A DNA stretch of 30,637 nucleotides from Atkinsonella hypoxylon (Eukaryota > Ascomycota > Sordariomycetes > Hypocreales > Clavicipitaceae): positions 1-30,637 of the forward strand of contig JFHB01000285.1 of NCBI GenBank assembly GCA_000729835.1. Reading direction: 5' to 3'. The first letter of the stretch is position 1; each line of letters opens with the position of its first letter. Below the pieces are notes generated by a model that saw only the letters and a program-made list of their open reading frames with translations, ran no database searches and was not told the origin of the DNA. Below, piece after piece: positions 1-9,050 of the stretch. Both the position numbers and the translations under genes were made by a program.

Positions 1-146
1 AATATATAGTTTTAAGTTCTCTATTAGTAAAAGAAATATAATTTCTTCTACTAAGCTCCTTCTAAAGTTACTCTATCTTAAATATTGCAATTTTAGCTTT
101 TAAGCTTAAGGAGAGTTAGCAATAATTAAAAGCAATTACTACTACT

Positions 147-389
147 TATTATAGTAGAATTTAACGTAGGTTTATTAGAAGTAACAATAGGTTGTTAGAT
201 TTAATAAGTTATACAATAAATTGTAAGAGAAGTTATAAGAGCTTCTGTAAGGAGCATCTAGTAATAGTGTTCTAGTGAATAATAGTTAATTGTTCAATCT
301 AACTACCTAAGTGTTACTTCTAACTACTTATACATAATTGCGGTCACGTGCACTAGTGACCTGCGGGTCTGTAGCATTATCCCGTAACA
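147..389 (-). mobile_element. LTR-a copy 1 (243 bp, RIP-like decay)
   Basis: Read on the minus strand, it starts TGTTACGGGATAAT and ends near CTATAATA. It aligns over its full length with 925-1167, 6229-6470 and 12311-12553, all 242-243 bp, which fixes the ends. Positions 343-366 hold an inverted repeat around a CACGTG core (GGTCAC...GTGACC). A TATAAGTA box lies next to it, as expected for the promoter part of an LTR. Many sites that are C or G in the 12311 copy are T or A here, consistent with RIP. That this is an LTR, and not another repeat, is inferred from the TG...CA ends and the paired copies. Confidence 0.75.
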
Positions 390-924
390 CTAGATCTCTA
401 TACTTACTTTCCTTTAATATCTTAGGTAGAACTAGTACTAGCTTTATAGATAGTGTCTTCTAAGCTGTTAGATCTAGATAATCTAGCCTTAGCTTTTCCT
501 TTTAGTATTACTATTAGTAAATCTATAAGGAGTTTAGTAGATTTAGCCTTATTAATAATTCTATTAACCTACCTCTACACTTACTGTACTATAGAAGCGT
601 TAATAGTATTCTAGTAAGAAGGTAGTTCTACTAGCTTAAGTTAGTTATATAATTTAAGCTATTTATTAACGAATTTATAGTAAGTAAAATAAAGTAGTAG
701 GCTTCTTTTCTCTTAAGGCATAAAATCCCTTTTTTAAATCTAGAAATTTAGATTTTAGCGGTAAAATTTATAGAATTAGTATATAGTTTTAAGTTCTTTA
801 TTAGTAAAAGGAATATAATTCCTTCTACTAAGCTCCTTCTAAAGTTACTCTATCTTAAATATTATAATTTTAGCTTTTTAAGCTTAAGGAGAGTTAGCAA
901 CAATTAGAAGCAATTGCTACTACT
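390..924 (-). mobile_element. Internal segment of a miniature LTR element (TRIM-like)
   Basis: This 535-bp stretch lies between two same-orientation LTR-a copies. Its part next to the right LTR (777-924) is repeated at 1-146, next to the left LTR, so the locus repeats with a period near 778 bp (LTR + internal + LTR + internal). No open frame of note is present. Such a short non-coding interior between direct LTRs fits a TRIM-type non-autonomous retrotransposon. An alternative is that recombination shortened a larger element. No clear primer-binding site or polypurine tract could be read. Confidence 0.5.
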
Positions 925-1167
925 TATTACAGTAGAATCTAATGTAGGTTTATTAGAAGTAATAATAGGTTGTTAGATTTAATAGGTTATATAATAAATT
1001 GTAAAAGGAGTTGTAAGAGCTTCTGTAAGAAGCATCTAGAAATAGTGTTCTAGTAAATAATTGTTAATTGTTCTATTTAACTACCTAAGTGTTGCTTCTA
1101 ACTACTTATATATAATTGCAGTTACATACACTAGTGACCTATAGGTCTATAGGATTATCCTATAACA
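925..1167 (-). mobile_element. LTR-a copy 2 (243 bp)
   Basis: It is a direct repeat of 147-389 and the same length. On the minus strand it begins TGTTATAGGATAATCC. It differs from copy 1 mainly by transitions, as expected for independently RIP-mutated copies. With copy 1 and the 535-bp spacer it makes an LTR-internal-LTR unit of about 1021 bp. No matching target-site duplication was found. Confidence 0.72.
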
Positions 1168-3133
1168 GTAGTTAAAATAATTAACCTAGAATACTATAAG
1201 CCTATAAAGACAACTTTTTATACTAAAGAAGCTTTATGTAAGAATAAGTAGCACTAAATTATTTAATTTTACTATTAAAATGCTTACTCTTTAATTATAC
1301 TTTATAAAGCTAATCTTATTGTTATACTAGTAAAACTAGTATTAATCTATATAATAACCTTCCTTACTATAGTAATAGTAGTAATACTGCCTTATATAGC
1401 TTTTAGTTATATAGGTTCTAAAGCTCTAGGCATTATTATATATATTAACAGCGTTAATATATATATTCTACCTTTTCTCCTTCTTCTTCCTAAATTTCTC
1501 TTTAAAAAGCTTTATAATATCTATCTTTAAAACTGCTTACTTTATAAGTATAATCTTTATATCTTTAAACTTCTAGGTTAAATTATCTATTTAATCTTTT
1601 ACTTCTAAAATAGGCTATATAATTTCTTTAGCTTTATAACTAAAATTACTTATACTATAATACTTAAAACTTCTTCTGCCTAAAGGTATATAAAGGTAGT
1701 CCCTTCTATTGTTATAGAGTTTAGAATTGCAGTCTTTTAGCTCTATTTTAGCTTATATATACTAGCTAAGCTACTCTAATAACTCTCTATAGAGTATTAC
1801 AATAAACTTAGCTTTAGTAACTTTTATTTAATCTATAAAGCTAGTAAGTATAGTATTTAGTAAGGCCTTATAAATGTAATTAGACTAAGAGGTTATACTG
1901 CACTATATATAGAGCTTAGTGCTAATTATAGTAGCTTAATGTTCTTAAAGCTAATAAAGAGTGTTCTTTATAGTTCTTAAATAGTTTCTCTTTAGGTCTT
2001 TAAGCTTTTTATTAGCTTACTTTTTTTAATTCTAAGGAGTAGCTTTATACTAAAGTAAAAGCTACTCTTTAGCTTCTTTTTAATTATATAAAGTATAAAT
2101 AACCTTTATATATTTATAGATTAATAGGTTAATATAATAAATAAATATCTTCTATTAGTTTTCCTTTAAAATAAATAAAGTCTCTATTTTTAGCTTAAAG
2201 CTAGTTAAGTAATTAAGGATATTTTCTCTTTTAAATTAGTATATATTAAACTTCTTATTAAAGGTAGCCTAAGCTTACTGCTTTCTAATAGCTTTACCTA
2301 TAGCTTTAGTAAGAGCTTTATAAGGTACAGCTATAGCACTACTAATACTAGCCTTTTTATCTTAAGTATTTAATTTTATTGCAACCTTAGGTTTTAAAAC
2401 AACTTTTTTAGAAGATTTACTAGATTAGCTAGAGCTAGTATTAGCTACTTTAAATATAGAGCTTATACTTTTCTTTAAGAGATATAGAATACTAAACTTA
2501 TATAAATAACTAATAGAATAGCTTAATATAAAAGATAGATATAAAGAGAATAATTAACCTTACTTAGTAGAAAGTATATAATATATATAATTCTCTATAT
2601 TAGCTATACTTTTAATGCTTTTACCTTCTACTTCTATAGTTATATAAGCTCTTAACGCTAAGATATAGAGGCTAAGAACTTAATTACTAATAATAGTAAA
2701 TATAAAGATAACTGCTAAGATAAGAATAAAAGAGAAATTTTTCTCTATAATTAAATAACTATAATATTTAAGGGACCTAAAAACTTCCTTTTTACTATAT
2801 TAAGGCTATCTTAGCTAAGGGTAAAATAGAGGTTAAATAGGCTAGCTAGTATTTACAATATAGCAACTATCTTTAACTAAGCTTAGCCCTTTTTAGCTTT
2901 AAAAAGCTATAGAAATTTTCTTTCCTTTTTAATTAAATAATCCCTTATAATATAGAGCTTTTATCCCTATAATTTCCTTCTTTCTTATATTAGTAATATT
3001 TAAGCTAAAGTGCTCTTTTATCTTTTATACTTAGTAGCTTTTCCTTCTTTCTTCTAGGATCTCTATAAAAAACCTTTTAATTATATAATATATTTTAATT
3101 AGAATAAGTCCCTAGTAAAGCCTTTATTTTTAT
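1168..3133 (-). mobile_element. Decayed interior of an LTR-c retrotransposon (minus strand)
   Basis: This is very AT-rich and full of stops in all frames. From about 2100 to 3133 it is the reverse complement of 29469-30489, which carries a gag-like relic, so this is the same element family in the opposite orientation. The LTR next to it is 3134-3610. Positions 1168-2100 probably continue toward gag/pol, but I see no readable protein motif there. Decay looks like RIP: the matching right-hand copy keeps C/G where this one has T/A. Confidence 0.6.
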
Positions 3134-3610
3134 TGCCTTAAAACTAAACCTCTAAATAACTATATAGCCTATACTAAAATAGGTAATAATATAGTGTATA
3201 TTAAGATTAAAGAGAATTAATAAAGAGCAAGATATTTATTAGTATATACTATTAAGTAATAGTAGGTAAGAAGATTAAATAGTTAGAAAAGGCAGAAATA
3301 AAATATTAATTACAGCTTAGAAGATATATATATATAAAAGGAGCTAAATATACTAAAGAGTTAGAGAAAGTGTTACTAGCAGTAAAGTAATGTCTCTTAA
3401 GTGTTAAGTGTTGTAAATTAAAGTAAACTAAAAGATATTAATTAATTAAAAGAGTAAAGGCTAAAAAAAGTTAGTAGAAGCTGCTTATACACTTTCTTAC
3501 TTAAACTATTTAGATATTTAAGCAATATACACTCTTATAGAGAAAAATCTATATATAGTATCCCTTATAAAGCTAATATAAGAGCGCAAGGGGGTAACCC
3601 TGCTGCAATA
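3134..3610 (-). mobile_element. LTR-c copy A (477 bp)
   Basis: It matches 27978-28455 (same strand) and 28988-29468 (opposite strand) end to end. On the minus strand it begins TATTGCAGCAGGGTTACC, while the least mutated copy begins TGTCGCGGCGGGGTTACC. It ends ...AAGGCA. The differences at the start are all C-to-T or G-to-A at CpG or CpA, so the RIP-type origin is visible base by base. The family assignment as an LTR rests on TG...CA ends, length and the adjoining gag-like interior. Confidence 0.7.
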
Positions 3611-4305
3611 TACTAGCTACTTATAGTTAAATAAATCCTATTTAGAGGCAATAGAAAGGGGTTCTTTTATATTAGAAGAAGCAGCAGTAGCTATATAGTG
3701 TAAAAAGGAATTTTAGGAAGTAACAATAGAATTATTTATTTATAATATAGAGGTAAGATATAATATAAAGGAGAAAGAAAAAGATAAAAAAGGGAGAAGA
3801 GAAATTGTTTATTTTTATATTAGAAATAGCTAAGGGCTAGCTGCTAGTTTATTGCATGCTAAAGGGATAACAATAATAACAACCGTTTGCGCTCTACACC
3901 CTTAACAACACCCCTTATATATAGATAGGTTATGCGTAACTAACAACTGTTTGCAACAACAATAAGGATAAAAGAGAGGGAGTACCTTCTAGTTAACAAA
4001 AGGGACTGTTACGCAATAATTACTCTAAACGTAAGAAGACCTAAGAACATAAGTAGTTTATACACTAGTAACACTAGCATTACAGCTAGCGCCTATATAA
4101 TAAGCAGATAATTAATAGCTATATATAGAGAATTATAAGGCAAAGGGGGGTAGAGAGTTAATAGACCCTAAGAGAGTACAATTAAGCGGGAGGAGCGTAA
4201 TTAACCTATTATAGTGCAACTAATAGGTTAGTTAGTAGGGCAATTAACAGCTGTTGCTAAGGTGCTATAGGCAATTAGAGAGAAGGGAGGTAGAGCAAAC
4301 ATCTT
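3611..4305. other. AT-rich DNA, no gene seen
   Basis: Stops are dense in every frame and no motif is recognisable. A few C-containing stretches survive around 3880-3910 and 4160-4200, which may mark a different, less mutated insertion. Confidence 0.6.
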
Positions 4306-4664
4306 ATTGAAAATAATAGGGATTACAGGACTAGATAGAAGAGGGTAGTGGTCTCTTATATTCAGCACCTGTAATTGCTCCTAGCAATTATCACGTAGTG
4401 GAAGCAGCAGCGGCCTAAATCAAGCTGTAGTATATAGTATAGATCACGTAGAGGTAATAGATAACTGTAATAGTGGTATCTTTATATTGAGAGCGCTGTA
4501 ACGAATAAGTTAGTGAGGGTAGGATCTTAAATCTTTCTAGTCCCTTATAGACCTACTAACTATATTAGCAGGCTGTAGTCGCTAAAAGGGGCTTATAGGC
4601 CACTTTATAATTTCTGCAAAAAGATTTACTATATAAAAACAAAAAAATTAACTTACGGCTATAC
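4306..4664 (+). repeat. Left arm of a ~355-bp inverted repeat
   Basis: The segment runs from near ATTGAAAATAATAGGGATTA to near ACGGCTATA and is the reverse complement of 5572-5935, with scattered transitions and small indels. Arms of this size about 900 bp apart suggest either a DNA transposon or foldback element with long terminal inverted repeats, or two copies of one repeat inserted in opposite orientation. No transposase frame is readable between them. Confidence 0.65.
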
Positions 4665-5246
4665 AAACGAGACGCCTATATATATAATTTAACAAATTCC
4701 ACTAATAATAAGCAACCCTTATAAGCAACTCTATCTAACAATTATACTATTAGATAGCCCTAATTCTTAGCTTTTAAATAGTATACTTCTTGAATTTCTA
4801 CCATTGCTAGTTGTAGAGAAAATCGCAGTTAAAGTTAACTATAGGTTAGGCAACTTTGCCTTAGTCGATTCTAGATGTTTTGCATCTAGTAACAGCGATA
4901 TCTCTACTAAAAATCAACGTAACAAGACCTAGTTAGGGTCACGTGATAGAGCAACTAACAGGCAACTAGCAAGCATAAAAATAGGCTATACAGGGTAGCT
5001 TATTTTTAACACATCTATTTATATATTAGCCCTACAACACTGCACTAATAATAAATAGTGCGTTAGTGCAGCAATAGAACAGCTAGAGCAAAGCGCCTAA
5101 GTGTAGACATTATACCTCTATTTTTTTATAAGTAAACAATAGGGAAAATGTAAAGAGAGAGCACATAGAGTGTTAGCTACTATCTATAGTACCTACTATA
5201 GATAATAAAAGGGATTATTATAGAGCCTAGAAGGAGAAAGAGAGTA
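4665..5246. other. Spacer between the inverted arms, no gene
   Basis: It is AT-rich with no open frame of interest. A short perfect stem is seen near 5038-5069 (CTGCACTAA ... TTAGTGCAG). It may be the interior of a foldback element, but nothing identifies a protein. Confidence 0.5.
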
Positions 5247-5569
5247 TATTATAGACTTAAGCCTTAGGCTTAGGTCTTTTAGTAAAGAGAGAACAGTAGA
5301 AAAAGGATAAAGATCTATATAGGTAAAGGGATAGAAGTAAGCTATATTTATCTAGGGGTTAGCTAGACTTTACTAGGCCCTAGAGAGAGAACCTTAGCTA
5401 TAGAGTATATGCTAAAAGGGGCTCCTAAGGGGATAGACCTACCCCTAGATATATAGTATAGGGGCATAGGGAGGCTTCTGGTTCCTTCTCTCTTCCTCCT
5501 TTCCTCCCTATGATTATAGTTCTCATCATAGATGCTAGTTAGCAGCAGCCACTAGGCCAGTCTATTACA
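5247..5569. mobile_element. LTR-b copy, RIP-mutated (323 bp)
   Basis: It aligns in reverse with the cleaner copy at 12625-12951. Its ends are TATTATAGAC and GTCTATTACA, the RIP-altered forms of TGTTATAGAC...GTCTATTACA. Near one end it keeps a decayed version of the 23-bp palindrome seen at 12922-12944. It abuts the right arm of the inverted repeat. No clean target-site duplication was found, and transcription direction could not be decided. Confidence 0.65.
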
Positions 5570-5571
5570 AT

Positions 5572-5935
5572 ATAGCTGTGAGTTGATTTTTTGTTTTTAT
5601 ATAGTAAATCTTTTTGCAGAAATTATAAAGTAGCCTATAAGCCCCTTCTAGCGACTACAGCCTGCCGATATAGTCAGAGGGTCTATAAGAGACTGGAGAG
5701 ATTCAAGATCCTACCCTTACTGTTTGTTATAGCGCTCTTAATATACTAGATACCACTATTACAGTTATCTATTGCCTTCTACGTGACTAGTACAATATAC
5801 TATAGCTTGATTTAGGCCGCTGCAGCTTCCACTGCGTGATAAATTGCTAGGAGCAATTACAGGTTCTAATCTAGGAGGCTTCACTACCCTCTTAGATATC
5901 TAGTCCTGTAATCCCTATTAATTTCAATAATTAGG
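5572..5935 (-). repeat. Right arm of the ~355-bp inverted repeat
   Basis: This is the reverse complement of 4306-4664. It contains the same poly-T/poly-A rich end (GATTTTTTGTTTTTATATAG) and the same GC-richer block around AGGCCGCTGCAGC. The LTR-b copy sits directly against its outer end, so the junction may reflect insertion of that LTR at the arm end. Confidence 0.65.
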
Positions 5936-6228
5936 TTTAAGGAAATCCGTTAATTTAACATACAGATTTAATGGTTACTAGATTACAAGTGTAATTTAGG
6001 CATTGCAAGTGCACAGAGAAAAACATATAAATGTAGTAACCTACGCTGCAGATTGCACTACAACAACAACAATATATACTTGCGCAATAACACAACAACT
6101 ATCTTTCTGCGCCTTTTATAATAACTAGATTAATAAGTTATTTAGTTCAATCTAACATACCTTCTAACAACTAACAATTTTTTTTAGAACAGCTAGAACA
6201 GCTAATTTTTTTTATAGGGGCAGCACTT

Positions 6229-6470
6229 ATTATAGGATAATCCTATAGACCTATAGGTTACTAGCGTACGTAACTGCAACTATATATAAGTAGTTAGAAG
6301 CAGCACTTAAATAGTTAGATTAAATAATTAACTATTATTAACTAGAACACTATTATTAAATGCTCTATACAGAAGCTCTAACGACTTATCTTATGAATTA
6401 TTGCATAACCTGTCGAATCCAACAACCTACTATTAAATCCAACAAACTAACGTCGGATCTGACCTTAACA
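6229..6470 (+). mobile_element. LTR-a copy 3 (242 bp, plus strand)
   Basis: It begins TATTATAGGATAATCC (mutated TGTTACGGGATAATCC) and ends GACCTTAACA. It is opposite in orientation to the copies at 147 and 925 and the same as 12311-12553. It keeps more C/G than copies 1 and 2 toward its 3' half (CGTCGGATCTGACC). It is probably a solo LTR, as no interior or partner is adjacent. Flanking pentamers do not match. Confidence 0.7.
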
Positions 6471-7284
6471 AGTAGGCCTTCTGTAATAGTAAGTATTATA
6501 TCTTAAATATTGTTTTCTATATAGTTAGGCATTGCGAAGCTAATAATAATAAAATTATAATAATAGTAGTTAAATTGCACAAAAAAACGCGGTTTAAAGA
6601 TAGCTGCTTCTAGTGTTAAAGGAGGTAAATTTACGTTCCGAATGTGGATGGATTCCGTATGTGGGTGCCCGACGTTAATATTTTAGCGTAATAAGTGCTT
6701 AAAGTATCCCCCGAGCTATACCCAATTAGGGAGGCTTATTGCTGGGGTAGGTGGCTTACACCCCTTCACCTTAACTTATAGGCGTGATATAGGTGGATTG
6801 TGGGTGTGGGCGGTATGTGGGTGCCTGACGTTACTCCGGCACCGTAACCCAGAAGCGGATAAACTATGGGGTATCACGGATCAATGTCTGTCCGCGCCGC
6901 TCCGGGCCAAGTGTTAACTATCATTTGCCCTGCCCGTCTAAATCGAAGACAAGAAACTTCCTATACCCCTTTAAACGCGAGGTTAGGACAAATCGAGTGC
7001 TATCCTCTTGTTTAATACTACGTATGTGTAAGAGCCTCTGATCCACAACAGTCGCGCTAGATCGCCCATCCCATCCTAACGACGTCCTAGGTATACAGTT
7101 ACACAGGAACCTTGCTACGATCGTCTAAGCACTCGATAAGTTGCTTCGAGATAAATGATCTCGATCCCATCGCTTCTGCCACCTTTTTCTACGTCGATCA
7201 GACCATACTATTTTTGCTTATAAACCTGCTACGATCGGTTCAAAGAGCATATACACAACACGACGACATCACACGTGTCAAGCC
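6471..7284. other. Transition from RIP-like DNA to the gene island
   Basis: Composition changes near 6600-6650 from AT-rich to balanced. A 21-bp motif ending GGGTGCCYGACGTTA occurs twice, at 6657-6677 and 6813-6833, with one C/T difference, so it is probably a remnant of a repeat. The last ~200 bp would serve as the promoter of the kinase-like gene. The string GCTACGATCG occurs there twice, near 7114 and 7229. No TATA box could be assigned with confidence. Confidence 0.5.
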
Positions 7285-8235
7285 ATGGCTCCACAGTTGA
7301 TTGAAGATGGCAAAATACAGATTGTTGGGCAGACCGCAAATAGCGTTGTCTATGCGGTTGAGAACGATAGCAACACCGGGTTGGCTAAGGATAGCCCCTT
7401 CGTTCTAAAAGGCGGAACGGTCTGGTATGAGGGACGAGAAGCCTTAGGACCAGGCAAAGATATCGCGGAGTCAGATAAAAGTATCAAGAAAGAGGCAAGC
7501 ATATACCAGACTCTCGGGCAGCATGACCGCATTCTCAGATATTTCGGTCTCAAGATCGACGTTCTTGATGGCCCAGGTTCGATACCGAAAGCATGGGCGT
7601 TACGCCTAGAGCGATCTCCATTTGGCAGCCTCCGAGACACCATTATTGATACTTATATGAACCCTCCTAGCCAGCTAACTCGGCTCTATCTGGCACAACA
7701 GTTCTCTGAGGGTGTGGCTTATCTCCATCAGGTTGGGATTATCTGGGGCGACTTATCAACTCGTAATGCCTTTTTATTTGACGATTGGGGCCTTAAGCTG
7801 GGCGATTTTGCTGACTCGGACCAAGTGGATGTCTATCCTAATGACTGGTACGGTTGTGAGGATCGCTACTGCCCCCCTGGTTCAGATAACCCTCAACGAC
7901 ACGATGTCGGGACTATGCATCGCGAATTATTCGCTCTTGGTAGTGCTATATATGAGATCCTCGAGTGGAAGGTGCCATATGACTCAAACACTGAGGTATT
8001 AGATGGCGACGTCACAGAGTTGTTATCTAATGGTGAATGGCCAGATCTTTCTGATGAAAATCCTGCCAAGGCGATTATCCAGCAGCTTTGGGGATATCTA
8101 TATGGATCATCTAGAGAAGTCGTTCACGATTTGCAGGCCCTCTTGCTTTCTTACGAGCAGCAACTATCTCTGCGAAATGAGAGCCAGCCCTCTTGGAGTC
8201 CTCATTCATATCCTTGCGCTGTCCTTTCGCGATAA
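7285..8235 (+). CDS. Protein-kinase-like protein, single exon
   Basis: This is a 316-aa protein in the eukaryotic protein kinase fold. A degenerate Gly-rich loop is at residues 13-26 and a candidate ATP lysine at K42 (FVLKGG). A helix-C Glu is at about E70, followed by LGQHDRILRYFG. The catalytic loop is IIWGDLSTRN (152-161), so HRD is replaced by WGD but the Asp156 and Asn161 pair is kept. The metal-binding motif is DFA (174-176) in place of DFG. A YCPPG stretch at 195-199 sits where APE is expected, and ELFALGSAIYEI (214-225) matches helix F. The start has a good context (AAGCCATGG). Family knowledge: such compact kinases with HGDLSTRN-like loops are expanded in plant-associated and soil ascomycetes. 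Whether it phosphorylates protein is uncertain, and a weak kinase or pseudokinase is possible. It is not RIP-damaged although RIP-like DNA ends about 650 bp away. Confidence 0.85.
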   Translation: MAPQLIEDGKIQIVGQTANSVVYAVENDSNTGLAKDSPFVLKGGTVWYEGREALGPGKDIAESDKSIKKEASIYQTLGQHDRILRYFGLKIDVLDGPGSIPKAWALRLERSPFGSLRDTIIDTYMNPPSQLTRLYLAQQFSEGVAYLHQVGIIWGDLSTRNAFLFDDWGLKLGDFADSDQVDVYPNDWYGCEDRYCPPGSDNPQRHDVGTMHRELFALGSAIYEILEWKVPYDSNTEVLDGDVTELLSNGEWPDLSDENPAKAIIQQLWGYLYGSSREVVHDLQALLLSYEQQLSLRNESQPSWSPHSYPCAVLSR

Positions 8236-8786
8236 TTTGGAGACAAGCTAGGTGGAGAAACAATCAGTTGGAGAATGTTGAGATGCAACTTATTGCTGGA
8301 GCGTGGTCAATCTTAATCTACCATCTTAAAACAGTTGGTTCCGATTTAGCGGCGTGAAAAACCAAGATGCAAGTATTATTATTATAATAATGCCCTCAGA
8401 GGAGAGCCCAGTTACATGATGTACTTGAACTACGGTCTTCGACCGACATCCCACTTTCATTCCACCCTGTAGAGGCCTAGAGATAAGTAGTATTCCCACC
8501 TGCAGCTGGTCACAGATGGATAACGAGTATCAAAATGAACGGCTGTTATTCTATTTAAAGGAGTGGTAGCAAATGATTTTCTCTGCCTATATCTAACTAA
8601 TCTGCTCAGCTTCTAGGTAGCAGGTTGTTGTTTGTAGGGGAGTGTTCGTCGTAACTAACAGTGAAATTATTCACGACAGTGATCGTTGCCCTTTCTAGGT
8701 CTTAATTCGTCAATTCTGTATATCTCTCATTTACGTGTTTCACTGTAACTCACCATTCTTTATAATGTGGGCGCTTATTCTGTGGG
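8236..8786. other. 3' flank of the kinase gene, no gene seen
   Basis: An AT-rich run (ATTATTATTATAATAATG, near 8378) may lie in the 3' UTR or mark the poly(A) region. No coding signal is evident through 8786. Confidence 0.45.
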
Positions 8787-9050
8787 CTAAGTTGCGACAG
8801 GCCGTTGCTGCGCCCTTTCGAATGCACATTCCGGGCAAGTAGCATTAATTGGGGTTGAGCCGACAATCATCTTCCGGCTAGGTGTAATGTTTGGACACTG
8901 CGATGTGCCGAATCGCGGATCGTCACATCTTTCATCAAAGGGATACTCATAAGTCACCTTGAAGTGTTGTTTGCCATCCAGGCAGTCCTTGTACTTTCGA
9001 GAAACCTTGGCTTGGCCGCACATGGTTGTACACGATCTCCCATTGTTCAA
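8787..9050 (-). CDS. Small Cys-containing hypothetical protein
   Basis: This is an 87-aa frame with seven Cys (about residues 7, 11, 23, 42, 52, 72, 75) ending in a CPECAFERAQ segment. It also has a YEYPFDERCDDPRFGTSQC stretch that looks like conserved protein and not chance. There is no signal peptide. Similar short Cys-patterned proteins (CGxxK...YEYP...CPGI...CPEC) are common among unnamed ascomycete genes, but I cannot name the family. The start is uncertain: the first ATG at 9050 is used here, M10 is possible, and an upstream exon could exist. A different minus frame at 8947-9255 overlaps it and is judged a shadow. Confidence 0.45.
   Translation of the reverse strand: MNNGRSCTTMCGQAKVSRKYKDCLDGKQHFKVTYEYPFDERCDDPRFGTSQCPNITPSRKMIVGSTPINATCPECAFERAQQRPVAT

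Noticed and set aside
3134..3610. Repeat considered as possible centromere or telomere-linked DNA because of AT richness
   Set aside because: It has clear LTR ends and an adjoining gag-like interior, and no telomere repeats were seen.
7350..8251. Open frames on other strands/frames inside the kinase-like gene
   Set aside because: They overlap a gene with clear kinase motifs and have no motif of their own.
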